A stretch of 64,000 nucleotides of DNA from Bradyrhizobium barranii subsp. barranii (GCF_017565645.3 NZ_CP086136.1:8291501-8355500); one strand, 5' to 3'; shown: positions 37,673 through 46,851, counted from the stretch's first letter. The notes: generated from the letters alone by a model not told the origin. Numbers and translations are program-made.

Positions 37673-38299
37673 TTATTCAGCCGCTTCAGCGGGCTGATTT
37701 TTCAGCTCCGCAAATTTCGCGGCCATCGTCGGATTGCCCCGGGTTAGCTTCTTGATCGTCACGTCCTGCGCCTTGTCGTTCGCAAGGCGCAGATTGCGGT
37801 CCGCGCCGATCAATGCATCCTTGGTCTTCTGCAGGTGATCAATGGATTTATCGATCTCGTTGATCGCGGTCTGGAAATGCCTGGATGCCAGATCGTAGTT
37901 CTTCGAGAATGCGTTCTTGAACGTCTCGAGTTGGCTCTCAAAATGGGTGATGTCGATATTCTGCGCCTTCACAAGCGCAAGCTCGGTCTTGTACTTCAGC
38001 GAGTTGGTCGCCGCGTTCCGCAGAAGCGTAATCATCGGCAGGAAGAACTGTGGCCGGATGACATACATTTTCGGATAGCGGTGGAAGACGTCGACGATGC
38101 CTGCGTTGTAAAGCTCGCTTTCAGGCTCAAGTAGGGAGACTAGGACAGCGTACTCGCAGCCCTTCTCTGCCCGGTCCCGATCGAGCTCCTTGAGGAAGTC
38201 CTCGTTCTTGCTTTTTGTCGCGGTTTTGTCGCCTTCGTTCTTCATCTCGAACATGATCGAAATGATCTCGGTGCCAATCCCGACGCTGAGCGCATTCAC
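37673..38299 (-). pseudogene. DUF2130 protein, C-terminal fragment
   Basis: From [19 protein letters not shown] onward the 208-residue frame matches the C-terminal half of DUF2130 proteins ([38 protein letters not shown]) followed by a coiled coil. The N-terminal coiled-coil half is absent; codons before residue 15 are the antisense of the gene at 38312, marking a junction near 38260-38300. A GTG at 38299 could start a shortened protein, but no ribosome site is seen. Confidence 0.7.
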
Positions 38300-38311
38300 G
38301 AACGGCAGGTT

Positions 38312-38732
38312 TCGTCGCTCAGCCTGCTTGCGGGGATTTCGCCGAATGACGAATTCGAGGGAATGCTAGCGGCGCAGCTTCTCGCCTCGCACAATGCGGC
38401 GATGGAGTGCTATCGGCGGGCGATGATTGCCGAGCAGACACTTGAAGGCCGTAAGGAAACTTTGGGGCAGGCTAACAAGCTGTGTCGCACGCACGCCACA
38501 TTGCTGGAAGCGTTGAACCGGCATCGCGGCAAGGGCCAGCAGAAAGTCACGGTCGAGCACGTTCACGTCGACAACGGCGGGCAAGCGATTGTCGGCCACG
38601 TTCAGGGGGGGTGGGGTGCTAACCAAATCGGAGAATCAACCCCATGCTCTTGGATATGCAGCGGGCGAAACGTTGCGGAGCGAGAACGCGAAGCGGGAAG
38701 TCGTGCCAGTCGCCGGGAATGGCAAACGGTAG
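38312..38732 (+). pseudogene. Conserved rhizobial hypothetical protein, 5'-truncated and frameshifted at a G7 run
   Basis: The frame [60 protein letters not shown] is a conserved protein of unknown function in rhizobia. At the run of seven G near 38605 the sense passes to another frame giving LTKSENQPHALGYAAGE and ending VVPVAGNGKR at the TAG 38730. Loss of one G would join them. The N-terminus is cut at the DUF2130 junction. Confidence 0.6.
38574..38727 (+). repeat. Duplicated segment, copy 1 (copy 2 at 42343-42497)
   Basis: About 150 bases around the G7 run and the start of the HGG-motif gene are repeated with about 15 differences at 42343-42497. Both copies keep seven G. Confidence 0.8.
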
Positions 38733-38889
38733 GTGCCGGATGCACGGCGGATCATCACCGGGCGCACCGAAAGGGAATCAACACGCGTACAAGCATGGGC
38801 GCTACACGGCCGAGGCGATTGCAAACCGGCGGAAATTTTCCGCGATGCTCATAGGAATGAAGTGCCTCGCCGGTTTGGTTTGCGATTAA
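38644..38889 (+). CDS. HGGxSxG-motif protein, probably 3'-truncated
   Basis: An 81-residue protein with the pattern AKRCGARTRSGKSCQSPGM, GRCRMHGGSSPGAPKGNQHA and YKHGRYTAEAIANRR: cysteines and the His-Gly-Gly-x-Ser motif typical of a rhizobial family of unknown function, sometimes phage-linked. It overlaps the end of the preceding gene in a different frame. After FSAML the sequence no longer resembles the family, so the end may be altered. Confidence 0.6.
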   Translation: MLLDMQRAKRCGARTRSGKSCQSPGMANGRCRMHGGSSPGAPKGNQHAYKHGRYTAEAIANRRKFSAMLIGMKCLAGLVCD

Positions 38890-39108
38890 ATTTCCATCGG
38901 CGTCCGATGTCGCCTATGACCCGAAGCGGTCATGGGACGATATCAAAGCGAGCGTGTTTTTGACATCATCGTTGCCGTTCATCTGCTACGTGACGGATTG
39001 GGAGACCCTGCCGAACGCAGCCGTCATCACAGAGATAGTCTCGGGACAATCGCAGCGGTCAAGTTGAACTAGGACCGTGCTGGCCACTACTGACCGGATT
39101 CCCCAAAT

Positions 39109-39801
39109 TCATTCTTCCCTTTCGGCACTCTTCCTGAGGTGAGGACCGTCGTGCAGCACCACGTTTAGCAGGGAATTATGGACCTCCAGCGTTCCGTTGT
39201 ATTTGATGAACCCAAGCCTGCGGAACTTGTTCATGAACATGCTGACGCGCGACCTCGTGGTCCCGACCATCTCCGCGAGTGTCTCCTGGCTTACCTTCGC
39301 TATGACCCGCTCGGGCTTACTCTCCTTGCCGAAGTTCGCCATCAGGAGGAGCACCCTCGCCAGACGCTTCTCACTGGAATTAAATAGTTGGTCGACCAAG
39401 TCCTCCTCGACTCGGGCGTTCCTAGACAACAGGTAAGCCATGAACATCTCGGAGAACTTCGGCTCCTCGCGGAGTGCACGCACGATAGCTGCCTTTTCGA
39501 GCCGCATGATGACGCATTCCGTCACCGTCACGACCGTCGCCACCCGCAGCGGATGCCCATTTAGGCAGCTCTCACCAAAGAAGTCCCCATTTCCGTGGAG
39601 CGCGACGACCGCCTCCTTGCCCTGCTCGGAGACGACGCAGACCTTGACCTTGCCCTCCTGAATGTAGAAGACGGCATCACCTGGGTCTCCTTGGGAGAAG
39701 ACCTTCCGATTCTTCCGATAGTTCGAAACGGTCCTCCCCCCGGCCACGGTGTTGAGGAACACCTGGACGTCGAAGGGCTGCTTCTTCCTTTCCTTGGCCA
39801 C
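39109..39801 (-). CDS. Crp/Fnr-family transcriptional regulator
   Basis: A 230-residue regulator: cyclic-nucleotide-binding-like domain (NRKVFSQGDPGDAVFYIQEG, GDFFGESCLNGHPLRVATV), a dimer helix, and a winged HTH of Crp type (VSQETLAEMVGTTRSRVSMFM, then FRRLGFIKYNG). It lacks the N-terminal cysteines of an FNR oxygen sensor. Start GTG 39801 with AGGAAG upstream. A broken paralogue is at 44590-44813. Targets unknown. Confidence 0.9.
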   Translation of the reverse strand: MAKERKKQPFDVQVFLNTVAGGRTVSNYRKNRKVFSQGDPGDAVFYIQEGKVKVCVVSEQGKEAVVALHGNGDFFGESCLNGHPLRVATVVTVTECVIMRLEKAAIVRALREEPKFSEMFMAYLLSRNARVEEDLVDQLFNSSEKRLARVLLLMANFGKESKPERVIAKVSQETLAEMVGTTRSRVSMFMNKFRRLGFIKYNGTLEVHNSLLNVVLHDGPHLRKSAEREE

Positions 39802-40013
39802 CGCTTCCTGCCTTTAATTCTCGCGAGTTTATATTCTAGGGCAAACCGAACATCGGGAAACCCCCCGAACAAGTGCTGGTCGCGGAGTAACTGGCACGTG
39901 CCCGGCCGGCGAGTGAGCAATAAAGGTCAGACTCCCGCTCCCAATGCGCCCAGACTCCCTCGTTAATGGAGATGTCGAACCAAGAGGCGTCCCATAAACA
40001 GAGGAGCTGAATT

Positions 40014-40244
40014 ATGGGTGTCATCCTTCCGTTCGTATTGGACGGCGTATTCGAGCCCAACGATATTGAGGCGATGTCCCTGGCGTGTGAGGAAGCCTGC
40101 AACTCCCTTCACATCAATGGCGACGCGCGGGCTCGCGAGACCATCGCGGCGAGAGTCATCGCGTTTGCCCGGCGCGGCGAACGTTCTCCCATGGTCTTGC
40201 GCGACCGGGTGCTTGCAGAAGCCAACGCGGACGCCGGATGCTAA
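40014..40244 (+). CDS. Small conserved hypothetical protein
   Basis: A 76-residue helical protein (GVFEPNDIEAMSLACEEACN, then ETIAARVIAFARRGERSPM). It is a distant paralogue of the protein at 45472, sharing the layout DIEAM/EMIAASEAY...ARR/KTGERN. GAGGAGC lies upstream of the ATG. Family common in bradyrhizobia; function unknown. Confidence 0.7.
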   Translation: MGVILPFVLDGVFEPNDIEAMSLACEEACNSLHINGDARARETIAARVIAFARRGERSPMVLRDRVLAEANADAGC

Positions 40245-40778
40245 TGGGCTCGGCGTCATCTAGTGATGCCCGCTAACGATGGATCATCTCAGCTGTCCGA
40301 TCTCGGCCCGTACGCAAAGTCCCGGCTGGCTCGCGGGCAGTACCGGTTTTGTGGGCAGAGCGGAAGCGGCTCGGCCGTGCGCACCCGACGCTGTTGACCC
40401 AAAGCAGAGCTACTGCGTCGTCAGCGAGCCAGAGCGCGCCGCTTGGCTCCGACTTGTCGCGGGATGGTTGAGCCTTCTCGCAAAGCGGAGCCAGTCCGCC
40501 AAGAAGGATTCGATCAACAGGTTTCCGACAACGGAACTGGGCAGGACGCAAACAAGCCATCGAATTGAGGCCGCCTCGGGCGCTCGCCGCCGTGTCCTAA
40601 GTTGGATTTGGGCGTCCTAATTCGAGTCGTTAACTATTTCGCCCAGCTGGGCTGTATTGACCAGTTATTGGCGACGGGGCATGCTAAATTATCCCTATCA
40701 CCGCTCGGCCAGTGGCTTTTATCGGTGATGAGAACGCCGTTTGCGCTCCCGCCTTCCTCACTGGAATGGAGCAGCGCC
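40245..40778. other. Intergenic, no gene seen
   Basis: Overlapping short frames on both strands without a recognisable protein or ribosome site. Confidence 0.4.
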
Positions 40779-40973
40779 ATGCGTCATCGTTTCACACAAA
40801 CCCAATCCCTTGAAGAACGTCTAGCCGAAGAAGCGGAGCGCCTGCATGAACAAGCCAGACTGCTTCCGTATGGCGCTCTGCGCGATGAAGTCGACAGGAA
40901 AGCACGACTGGCTGAGACCGGCTCACACATCAGCGAGTGGCTGCGGTCGCCCGGTCTAAGGGCCCCCACTTGA
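40779..40973 (+). CDS. Small conserved hypothetical protein
   Basis: A 64-residue helical, charged protein (TQSLEERLAEEAERLHEQAR, then RKARLAETGSHISEWLRSPG). GGAG is eight bases before ATG 40779. Homologues of the same size are frequent in bradyrhizobia as I recall. Cytoplasmic; function unknown. Confidence 0.7.
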   Translation: MRHRFTQTQSLEERLAEEAERLHEQARLLPYGALRDEVDRKARLAETGSHISEWLRSPGLRAPT

Positions 40974-41073
40974 AGGTAAGGCCGCCTCAAATTGGGCTCG
41001 CATCCAGCTTCGTTTAGAATGGCCCAAACAAGGTAACGGCGGTACACGGGCTGGGAGGGACTATACGAGCCGC

Positions 41074-41301
41074 ATGGGTGAGAACTCAGCGGCTCCTTTT
41101 CTTAGGAACGTGTGGCTTTGCAGTGCATGCGAAGGAATGCGGCACCTGACCTTCAACGTCACTGATCTAGATTCCTTTGCTTCTCCGATCACCGCTGTTT
41201 GTCTTGATGACAACGATGTCGGCACCTTCACAATCATCCTCGCCCCGGGACATGCAACTTCGTCCTTTGGAACAAGCCGAAAGACATGTAGCGCAGGGTG
41301 A
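41074..41301 (+). CDS. Possible small hypothetical protein
   Basis: A 75-residue frame with a CxxC pair (WLCSACEGMRHLTFNVTD) and a beta-like middle. No ribosome site is evident and it overlaps the next gene by 50 bases in another frame. Weakly supported. Confidence 0.3.
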   Translation: MGENSAAPFLRNVWLCSACEGMRHLTFNVTDLDSFASPITAVCLDDNDVGTFTIILAPGHATSSFGTSRKTCSAG

Positions 41302-41431
41302 GCGCCACATTGCCGAACAGGAGCAGCGTGTTGCCACTTTGGACCGAGATGGCCACGATACGATGAAGGCTCGTAAGCTGTTTGAGGCCTTCCGCGCATC
41401 CCAAGAACGCACTTGGCCCACCGCATTTTGA
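41252..41431 (+). CDS. Small conserved hypothetical coiled-coil protein
   Basis: A 59-residue protein (MQLRPLEQAERHVAQGERHI, then KARKLFEAFRASQERTW), a short amphipathic helix type found repeatedly in bradyrhizobia. ATG 41252 chosen because the family begins near there. Function unknown. Confidence 0.55.
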   Translation: MQLRPLEQAERHVAQGERHIAEQEQRVATLDRDGHDTMKARKLFEAFRASQERTWPTAF

Positions 41432-41511
41432 GAGAGCTGGATCAGTAAGCTAGAGGGGGTGGCCTTTCCACGCAACGGAGAATCCCGCGTCATCGATCCG
41501 GCCAATCAAAC

Positions 41512-41540
41512 AAAAGACCGCCCCGTTGGGGGCGGCTTTT
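41512..41540 (-). terminator. Intrinsic terminator downstream of the PRC-barrel gene
   Basis: AAAAGCCGCCCCC and GGGGCGGTCTTTT (minus strand) form a GC stem with a 4-base loop and a T run, 18 bases after the stop at 41558. The A run on the other side could let it act in both directions. Confidence 0.8.
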
Positions 41541-41557
41541 GGATTGTACGTCGAGAG

Positions 41558-42088
41558 CTAGTACTTAAACTCCGGCATGGCCTTCAATTCATCCTTGGTG
41601 GCGCTAAGCACGGCGTGATCGGGATACCAACTTTTACTAGCGCTGGTGGTGGTGGTGGTCGTGGTGGTAGTTGCGGCACCGGTGGTGGTTCGCGTGGCAC
41701 TCTCTGGAGCGGAAGTCGGTGCAGGAGCATTCGGCGGTGCGGACGTTGTCGACGCAGTTGTCGAGGTCACCGGCTGGTCAACCCACTTCAGCTTATCGAA
41801 GGCGACCGCCACGTAGTGCTCGCCCACGCCGAGAACACCGCCCACACCCAGAATGACATTGGCCACCTTGCCTGACCTATCCACAATCACGTCGTGGATG
41901 TTGCCGATCTTCTCGTTTGCTTCATTGTAGATATCGACGCCGGCGAGCTTAGACGCGCGCCATTCACCCACCTTGTGCGTGGTAGCACTGGTAGTCGTAG
42001 CCACTTGGTTTGTGGCTGTTTGCGCCGACGCCGCGCCGCTCATCGATGCGGTAGCCAGGATTGCTATTGCAAGACATTTGGAAATCAT
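41558..42088 (-). CDS. Secreted PRC-barrel protein with a Thr-rich tail
   Basis: A 176-residue periplasmic protein: signal peptide (1-23, ending GAASAQT), a PRC-barrel (about 40-100: KLAGVDIYNEANEKIGNIHD, VLGVGEHYVAVAF), a low-complexity Ser/Thr/Ala/Pro linker with a run of nine Thr, and a short C-terminal conserved block (HAVLSATKDELKAMPEFKY). ATG 42088 follows GGAG. Paralogue of 26809, which lacks the Thr linker. Role unknown. Confidence 0.85.
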   Translation of the reverse strand: MISKCLAIAILATASMSGAASAQTATNQVATTTSATTHKVGEWRASKLAGVDIYNEANEKIGNIHDVIVDRSGKVANVILGVGGVLGVGEHYVAVAFDKLKWVDQPVTSTTASTTSAPPNAPAPTSAPESATRTTTGAATTTTTTTTTSASKSWYPDHAVLSATKDELKAMPEFKY

Positions 42089-42342
42089 GATGTTTCTCCA
42101 TTGTTTAAGGGAACAATAGGGCGGCGGGATTTTGGTTCCAGCGACGGAAAAGCGAATAATTTCCGTCGCGGACACGGGGCAAATTCCCGCCGCAGGCCAA
42201 GACGTGTCCAGGTAGCCGACACCTTCAGTTAGACGATGTCATCCGAACATTCGTAAACGGCATCGCCCGCATCCGCACGCGAAGGCCGCCGCGCTGGACC
42301 GCGATCTGGACACAGATGTCGGCTGATGGCACCAACAACGCA

Positions 42343-42497
42343 CAGCTGCGGGCAAGCAATTGTCGGCAACGTCGAGGGGGGGTGGGGTGCTAACCAAATC
42401 GGAGGTTCAACCCCATGCTCTTGGATATGCAGCGGGCGAAATGTTGCGAAGCGAGAACGCGAAGCGGGTAGTCGTGCCAGTCACCCGCGATGGCGAA
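42343..42497 (+). repeat. Duplicated segment, copy 2
   Basis: Repeats 38574-38727 including the G7 run and the start of the HGG-motif gene (ATGCTCTTGGATATGCAGCG), but the gene body is not continued here. An isolated duplicated fragment. Confidence 0.75.
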
Positions 42498-42511
42498 CGG
42501 TTTTGATCAAG

Positions 42512-42694
42512 CTAACCCTGCTCTTTTGATTGACGCTCGAAATCCTGGAGCACATCCGCGAGCGGCATCTCCGGTTGGGGGATCGGCGGCGGCTTTACAT
42601 GAAGCGGGCTAGGTCTGTTCGGCAGTCGCATTCCCATCGCGAAAAGGATCACGACACTCAACACGATAAATGCAACCCCAATCAACTCACCCAT
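42512..42694 (-). CDS. Possible small membrane protein
   Basis: A 60-residue frame with one N-terminal helix (LIGVAFIVLSVVILFAMGM) and a Pro-rich cytoplasmic tail (VKPPPIPQPEMPLADVL). Composition is plausible but the ribosome site is weak. Confidence 0.45.
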   Translation of the reverse strand: MGELIGVAFIVLSVVILFAMGMRLPNRPSPLHVKPPPIPQPEMPLADVLQDFERQSKEQG

Positions 42695-43022
42695 GGCTGT
42701 AGGGCGACCACCAGCAAACTAATCGCCACTGCCACCTTGTCATCGGCGACAAACCCGAACGGGTTTCCGGGCCGTATACCTCCACTCACGCGCGAGCAAG
42801 CTGAGCTCTTTCACGCACAGGCCCCAGACTGGCAACTGGCGGCGGACGCTCACGGCATCGGGCGCGAGCTTCCGGTTTCGCAATTTCGCTGGGCGCTTAC
42901 CCTCCTTCCAAATATCTGCGAATTAACTCGCGTTTGAGATCCCTCAGGCGCATACTCAGACGCCTTCTAGGCATTACCAGTGACAGAGAGTGTTGCGCTC
43001 CCGCCTGCTCGAGGGAGGCATC
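42695..43022. other. Intergenic, no gene seen
   Basis: No supported frame; GAGGGAGG at about 43010 is the ribosome site of the next gene. Confidence 0.4.
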
Positions 43023-43397
43023 ATGCCCCAACCTCCACGCCTCTCGTCCGTCATTCCATTCGCTGCAATTGGGCGCCCCGCCTGTCCGAAGTGCAAGGCC
43101 CAGATGATGCTCGTTAGCATCGAGCCAGCACGCGTCCGGGGCGTCGACTTGCTAACGTTTGAATGCGCTGTCTGCAATCAGGTCCTTACGACCTTTGCCG
43201 CGTTTGAGGACCCCACGAAGTCCAAGGGCCCTGGACGCTGGCCTTGGACGCTGGCTTCAAGGCGATTTGCACCCACCGAAGTAAGGCCCGCCGGCGGGTC
43301 GGGCGGCGTAGGACTGGCTCGCGCCCTCGTTGTCAGATCTCCTCGGTTTCAGCCTCCGGCTGGCTGCGGTAGGCGTCTCGGAGCCACAGGCGATTGA
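43023..43397 (+). CDS. Small zinc-ribbon-like protein
   Basis: A 124-residue frame from ATG 43023 (GAGGGAGG upstream). Residues 15-60 hold two CxxC pairs (ACPKCKAQMML and FECAVCNQVLT), a zinc-ribbon arrangement seen in short rhizobial proteins. After about residue 65 (DPTKSKGPG) the sequence looks unrelated and Arg/Gly-rich, so the natural end may have been lost by a frameshift. Function unknown. Confidence 0.55.
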   Translation: MPQPPRLSSVIPFAAIGRPACPKCKAQMMLVSIEPARVRGVDLLTFECAVCNQVLTTFAAFEDPTKSKGPGRWPWTLASRRFAPTEVRPAGGSGGVGLARALVVRSPRFQPPAGCGRRLGATGD

Positions 43398-43719
43398 GGG
43401 GGGCGTCCGGGCTAAACGCGCGCGAGCCGCCGGGCTTCCCCAGCGGCTCAGGCGTTGCGTAGCGATGTGGTGCGACGTGGTGCGACGCGCAGCGTCGCGT
43501 GGTGGAACGTTGCGATGCGCCGAGGCGCGCCGCGTTGCCTACCGTGATGTCGATAAGTCCTACGCGTCTCATCGACTAAGCTAAAATGGCTGTCGTGAGG
43601 CGACCTTCAAGACAGCGCTGCTGCCGTAGTCGCGGTTTGTTTCGACCGCGCCGAAAAAGTCGCGACTGCTGGAATGGAATGCAAACAAATAGCGGTCGGT
43701 TTGGCGCTGACTACGATAC
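43398..43719. other. Intergenic, low-complexity part
   Basis: Bases 43455-43530 are built of GGTGCGAC and GCGTCGCG type units in both directions. No gene seen. Confidence 0.4.
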
Positions 43720-44001
43720 TTGCGCATGGTGCCGCTCAGCCATCGCACCTTGTCAAGGCGTGATACGCCTAGCGAAAGCAGCGGGAGACCGAGATGTCAG
43801 AAGAACCCCCTTATTGTCATAACAAGCGCCATCAAAACCGCTTTCAATGATCATCCCGGTTCTGGGCACGGCACGACGTGGAACCAAGTCACGAAAAGTG
43901 ACGAAGAAAGTATTCATCTCGCCAAGGCTGTGCTCGTTGCTCTTCGCAAAGCCGGAAATTCCGTTACCAAGGTCGAGGACCAGAATACCCCAAAGCCCTA
44001 A
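43720..44001 (+). CDS. Small hypothetical protein, start uncertain
   Basis: The part TAFNDHPGSGHGTTWNQVTK then SIHLAKAVLVALRKAGNSVT (last 55 residues) has conserved-protein character. The first 35 residues do not, so the true start may lie near 43820 or the N-terminus has been replaced. Function unknown. Confidence 0.45.
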   Translation: MRMVPLSHRTLSRRDTPSESSGRPRCQKNPLIVITSAIKTAFNDHPGSGHGTTWNQVTKSDEESIHLAKAVLVALRKAGNSVTKVEDQNTPKP

Positions 44002-44130
44002 ACCTCCTGCCGACGTCATCGGGAATGCCATTTGTCGGTGCTGCGTCTGCTTGCTCGCGCGTTTGATTGTTGTGGCTGTAAGGCAACTCTAGCGGCGAAC
44101 ATCGACGCAAGAAGCGCCATGCGAGAACCG

Positions 44131-44376
44131 TCAATCCGCCGTCCGCAGCCGCCTGATGGTGAACTCGACCCGCCCGTTGGGTTGCTCACGCCAGTGCTCG
44201 ACCTCGCTCATGTATGCCGCCTTCGGGTAGTGATCGAGGAACGCCCTCGCCGTTTGGCGGGCATCGTCACGGGGTTGGGTGAAGGACTCTCGCACGAAAC
44301 CATCGTGGGCGCGGTGCTGCGCGCGATGATCGCGCATTCGGTTCGCCAGTTCATGCGGGGTTTTGGGTTCTGCCAT
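44131..44376 (-). CDS. Small conserved hypothetical protein
   Basis: An 81-residue protein (MAEPKTPHELANRMRDHRAQ, FTQPRDDARQTARAFLDHYP, VEFTIRRLRTAD). TGGAG precedes ATG 44376. A cytoplasmic helical protein recurrent in bradyrhizobia as I recall; function unknown. Confidence 0.7.
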   Translation of the reverse strand: MAEPKTPHELANRMRDHRAQHRAHDGFVRESFTQPRDDARQTARAFLDHYPKAAYMSEVEHWREQPNGRVEFTIRRLRTAD

Positions 44377-44589
44377 CGCTGATACTCCATACAAAACGAC
44401 ACTTATTAGATCGGCGCACCAGTGCCCCTGTCGCGCTATGCTCGATAGGCTGCACGCTCATCGGGCCAGTGGATGGTGATGTGCGGTTAGGCATCAGGGA
44501 CAACTCGTTGCTCTCGAGTTCGTTCAATGGCTCTCCGACGGGACTGCCCGGCGAAAACCGCAAGCTCACCAGAGTATCCCCACGCTGCC

Positions 44590-44813
44590 TGGATCGTGGC
44601 CGGTCTCCAAAATGCCCACCACGGCTTCCTTGCCTTGCTCGGATATGACCACAACCTTGACCCGGCCTTTTTAAATATAGAAGACCGTATCCGCCACGTC
44701 GCCCTGCGAAAAGACAATCTCATCCTTGCGAAATTCAAGGATGGTCTTCCATTCGCCCACCTTGGCGAGAATTCCTTGGGATCAAGTATTGCTTGATTGG
44801 TATTGTTTGGCAT
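44590..44813 (-). pseudogene. Crp/Fnr-family regulator, decayed N-terminal part
   Basis: From ATG 44813 it reads MPNNTNQAILDPKEF, then after a lost base LAKVGEWKTILEFRKDEIVF, SQGDVADTVFYI, a TAA stop, KGRVKVVVISEQGKEAVVG. The cyclic-nucleotide-binding fold is close to the intact regulator at 39109 (SQGDPGDAVFYIQEGKVKV). The DNA-binding domain is missing. Confidence 0.75.
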
Positions 44814-45018
44814 GTCCGCTTTCATCCCCGCTTCGGGACGCCTACTTTCCATTCACGCCGCCGACGTCCGAAGTAAAAGTGCCTAGCACCGAGTTCCGAT
44901 AACATCATACGAACACACAACCACCGCCAAGGAACAAGCGGGAACTGCCTTTTCGGTGCAACCATTGGTGACGCGCAACATTGACTCACTGCTAAGCAAC
45001 CAAGGAGTTTTATTCATA

Positions 45019-45384
45019 ATGTCTAATCCAATCCAGAATAACGCAAATCGGGATTTATCACAGCTGCAGGATGATAGCAGAGAACATATCAGTTCCGCTG
45101 ATGCATCGATGAATTCCTTCCCGGGCGCCTTTCATGCGATTGCCACGGCTTACAGCGACTACACCAAGAAATCGTTTGAAGACACCAGGTCGTTTGTCGA
45201 GAAGCTTTCAGGCGTGAAGTCGATCGACAAGGCGATTGAAATTCAGACCGAATTCGCTAAGTCGGCTTTCGAGACGTTCATGGCCGAGTCGCAGAAGATT
45301 GGCGCGTTGTATCGCGATCTTGCTACGGAATCCTGCAAACCATTCGGTAGTTTTCTTGCCAAGATTACCCCGACAAATCGATAA
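45019..45384 (+). CDS. Phasin family protein
   Basis: A 121-residue helical protein coating polyhydroxyalkanoate granules in this family. The phasin domain covers about 38-112: FHAIATAYSDYTKKSFEDTR, KAIEIQTEFAKSAFETFMAE. The N-terminus is polar and Asn-rich. ATG 45019 has AAGGAG 11 bases upstream. Fits with the 3-hydroxybutyrate and acetoacetate genes further along in suggesting PHB metabolism. Confidence 0.85.
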   Translation: MSNPIQNNANRDLSQLQDDSREHISSADASMNSFPGAFHAIATAYSDYTKKSFEDTRSFVEKLSGVKSIDKAIEIQTEFAKSAFETFMAESQKIGALYRDLATESCKPFGSFLAKITPTNR

Positions 45385-45471
45385 GTCTTACCCTCGCGAT
45401 ATAAGCGCACTGCTATTCGCGGGGCCTTTGCCGCAGCCCAGAGCCTGCCTGCCGTTTCATGAGGAGACATC

Positions 45472-45717
45472 ATGTCCGATGTTAATCCGCCTTTCCAAAA
45501 TCTGTCACTCGATCCAGCGGAGATGATCGCTGCAAGCGAGGCATACGATCTCGCGTGTCGAACGCTTCAGAACATCGGCCAGTTGGAAGTGGATCGCGAA
45601 ATCATTGCCCGAGGAATTTTGCGAGCCGTAAAAACCGGTGAGCGGAACGCCAACAAACTATGCGAGCGTGCCATCCATGGATTGACCGCGTTCGATTACC
45701 GGCAGCATAACGCGTGA
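45472..45717 (+). CDS. Small conserved hypothetical protein
   Basis: An 81-residue helical protein (LDPAEMIAASEAYDLACRTL, then EIIARGILRAVKTGERNANK), distant paralogue of 40014. AGGAG lies right before the ATG. Follows the phasin gene by 87 bases and may share its transcript. Function unknown. Confidence 0.7.
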   Translation: MSDVNPPFQNLSLDPAEMIAASEAYDLACRTLQNIGQLEVDREIIARGILRAVKTGERNANKLCERAIHGLTAFDYRQHNA

Positions 45718-45858
45718 CACTTGTTTTGGCGCTGTCCACACTTTAGTTAAAGCGCCTCGATGATGTTTCGCTCAACTCTCTTGCATTGTGGGCAAGAAAC
45801 GTTCGCGAGTCTTGGCCCCGACATGCCTGGCTCAATCGTCACCAACACAAAGATCGGC

Positions 45859-46194
45859 TCAATCAACTCTGTGCCCCGGAACGTCATGCCAACTGTGTAA
45901 ATTGGCGCGTCCACGATCCTCGGCGAATTCCAGCACGCTCACGCTCTGGACGAAACTTTGTCTCAACCCCAAAGCAAGTGAGAGTGACGAGCGTACAATG
46001 GCCTCACTTCCGAGGCCATTGTCCTCAAATCCGTGGTGATGATGCCGGTGACGACCCTCGGTGAACGACCAGGACTTGTTCGACGCGCCACGATCCCAGC
46101 TGGGTCCCGACTTCCGAGGTGAGTTGTTGGACACTCGCACAACATAGGTAGAGCTGATTACCTCCGGCCGGACCAGCCGATTATTTCTGGCCAT
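45859..46194 (-). CDS. Doubtful hypothetical protein
   Basis: A 111-residue frame with GGGAGA before ATG 46194. It includes RHRHHHHGFEDNG, which could bind metal. No family recognised and the C-terminal half looks random. Confidence 0.25.
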   Translation of the reverse strand: MARNNRLVRPEVISSTYVVRVSNNSPRKSGPSWDRGASNKSWSFTEGRHRHHHHGFEDNGLGSEAIVRSSLSLALGLRQSFVQSVSVLEFAEDRGRANLHSWHDVPGHRVD

Positions 46195-46311
46195 GGCATT
46201 CTCCCGAAGTTTTCGGCAGGTGCATTCCCGAAACCACGCTGGAAAGACCGCCCAAGGTCAGGCTGAACATTTGTCACGCTCCGGCGTTTTATAGCTAGCT
46301 GGAGCGGCGTC

Positions 46312-46494
46312 ATGGATTGCCGAGGCGAACTTCAAAGGCTGCAGCATCAACTCGAACTGGCCAACCGCGCGATCTCACTGATCGGCGACGAAGCCACCGT
46401 GGAGCGGCTTGAACATTTCGCAAATGAGATCAAGCGCAAACTCGAAGAGCTTCGCGCGGCTGGTTTGCGCGACGAGACCCAAAGGCGCTCATGA
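46312..46494 (+). CDS. Small coiled-coil protein
   Basis: A 60-residue helical protein (LQRLQHQLELANRAISLIGD, then RLEHFANEIKRKLEELRAAG). TGGAGC precedes the ATG at proper spacing. Type common in bradyrhizobia; function unknown. Confidence 0.6.
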   Translation: MDCRGELQRLQHQLELANRAISLIGDEATVERLEHFANEIKRKLEELRAAGLRDETQRRS

Positions 46495-46851
46495 GCTTTG
46501 GCAAGAAGCGGGCCGACCTGAGAGGGGCGCGACCTGGAATTCTGGCTGCGCGCCCAGTGAAGAGGAGTGGAGGGGCTCGCACGCGATATCGAGGAGCGCC
46601 TGCGCCGACAAGGCGCGGCGAAATGCGCGCAACGCGTGGGAGCCGGTGCTTTGGAACTGCTAGTGCATCGATGACTTGGGTCCTCGGGACAGTTTTCCCG
46701 CCGATTGCTAGCCTGCACGGCCTTGACTCGATGACTCCTCCACGCACTCCGGCACGATGCAGCGGCTAACGCCGATCCGAGCCTCGGCGCCTTGTCTAAG
46801 TGCGATCTTCCGGAAGGCCGTTATCCGTCGGGTTCTCTAAATGCCGTTAAG
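46495..46851. other. Intergenic, no gene seen
   Basis: Several overlapping frames without recognisable content. Confidence 0.4.

Noticed and set aside
43455..43530. Short tandem GGTGCGAC units as CRISPR or VNTR
   Set aside because: Units are irregular, without spacers of fixed length; simple low-complexity sequence.
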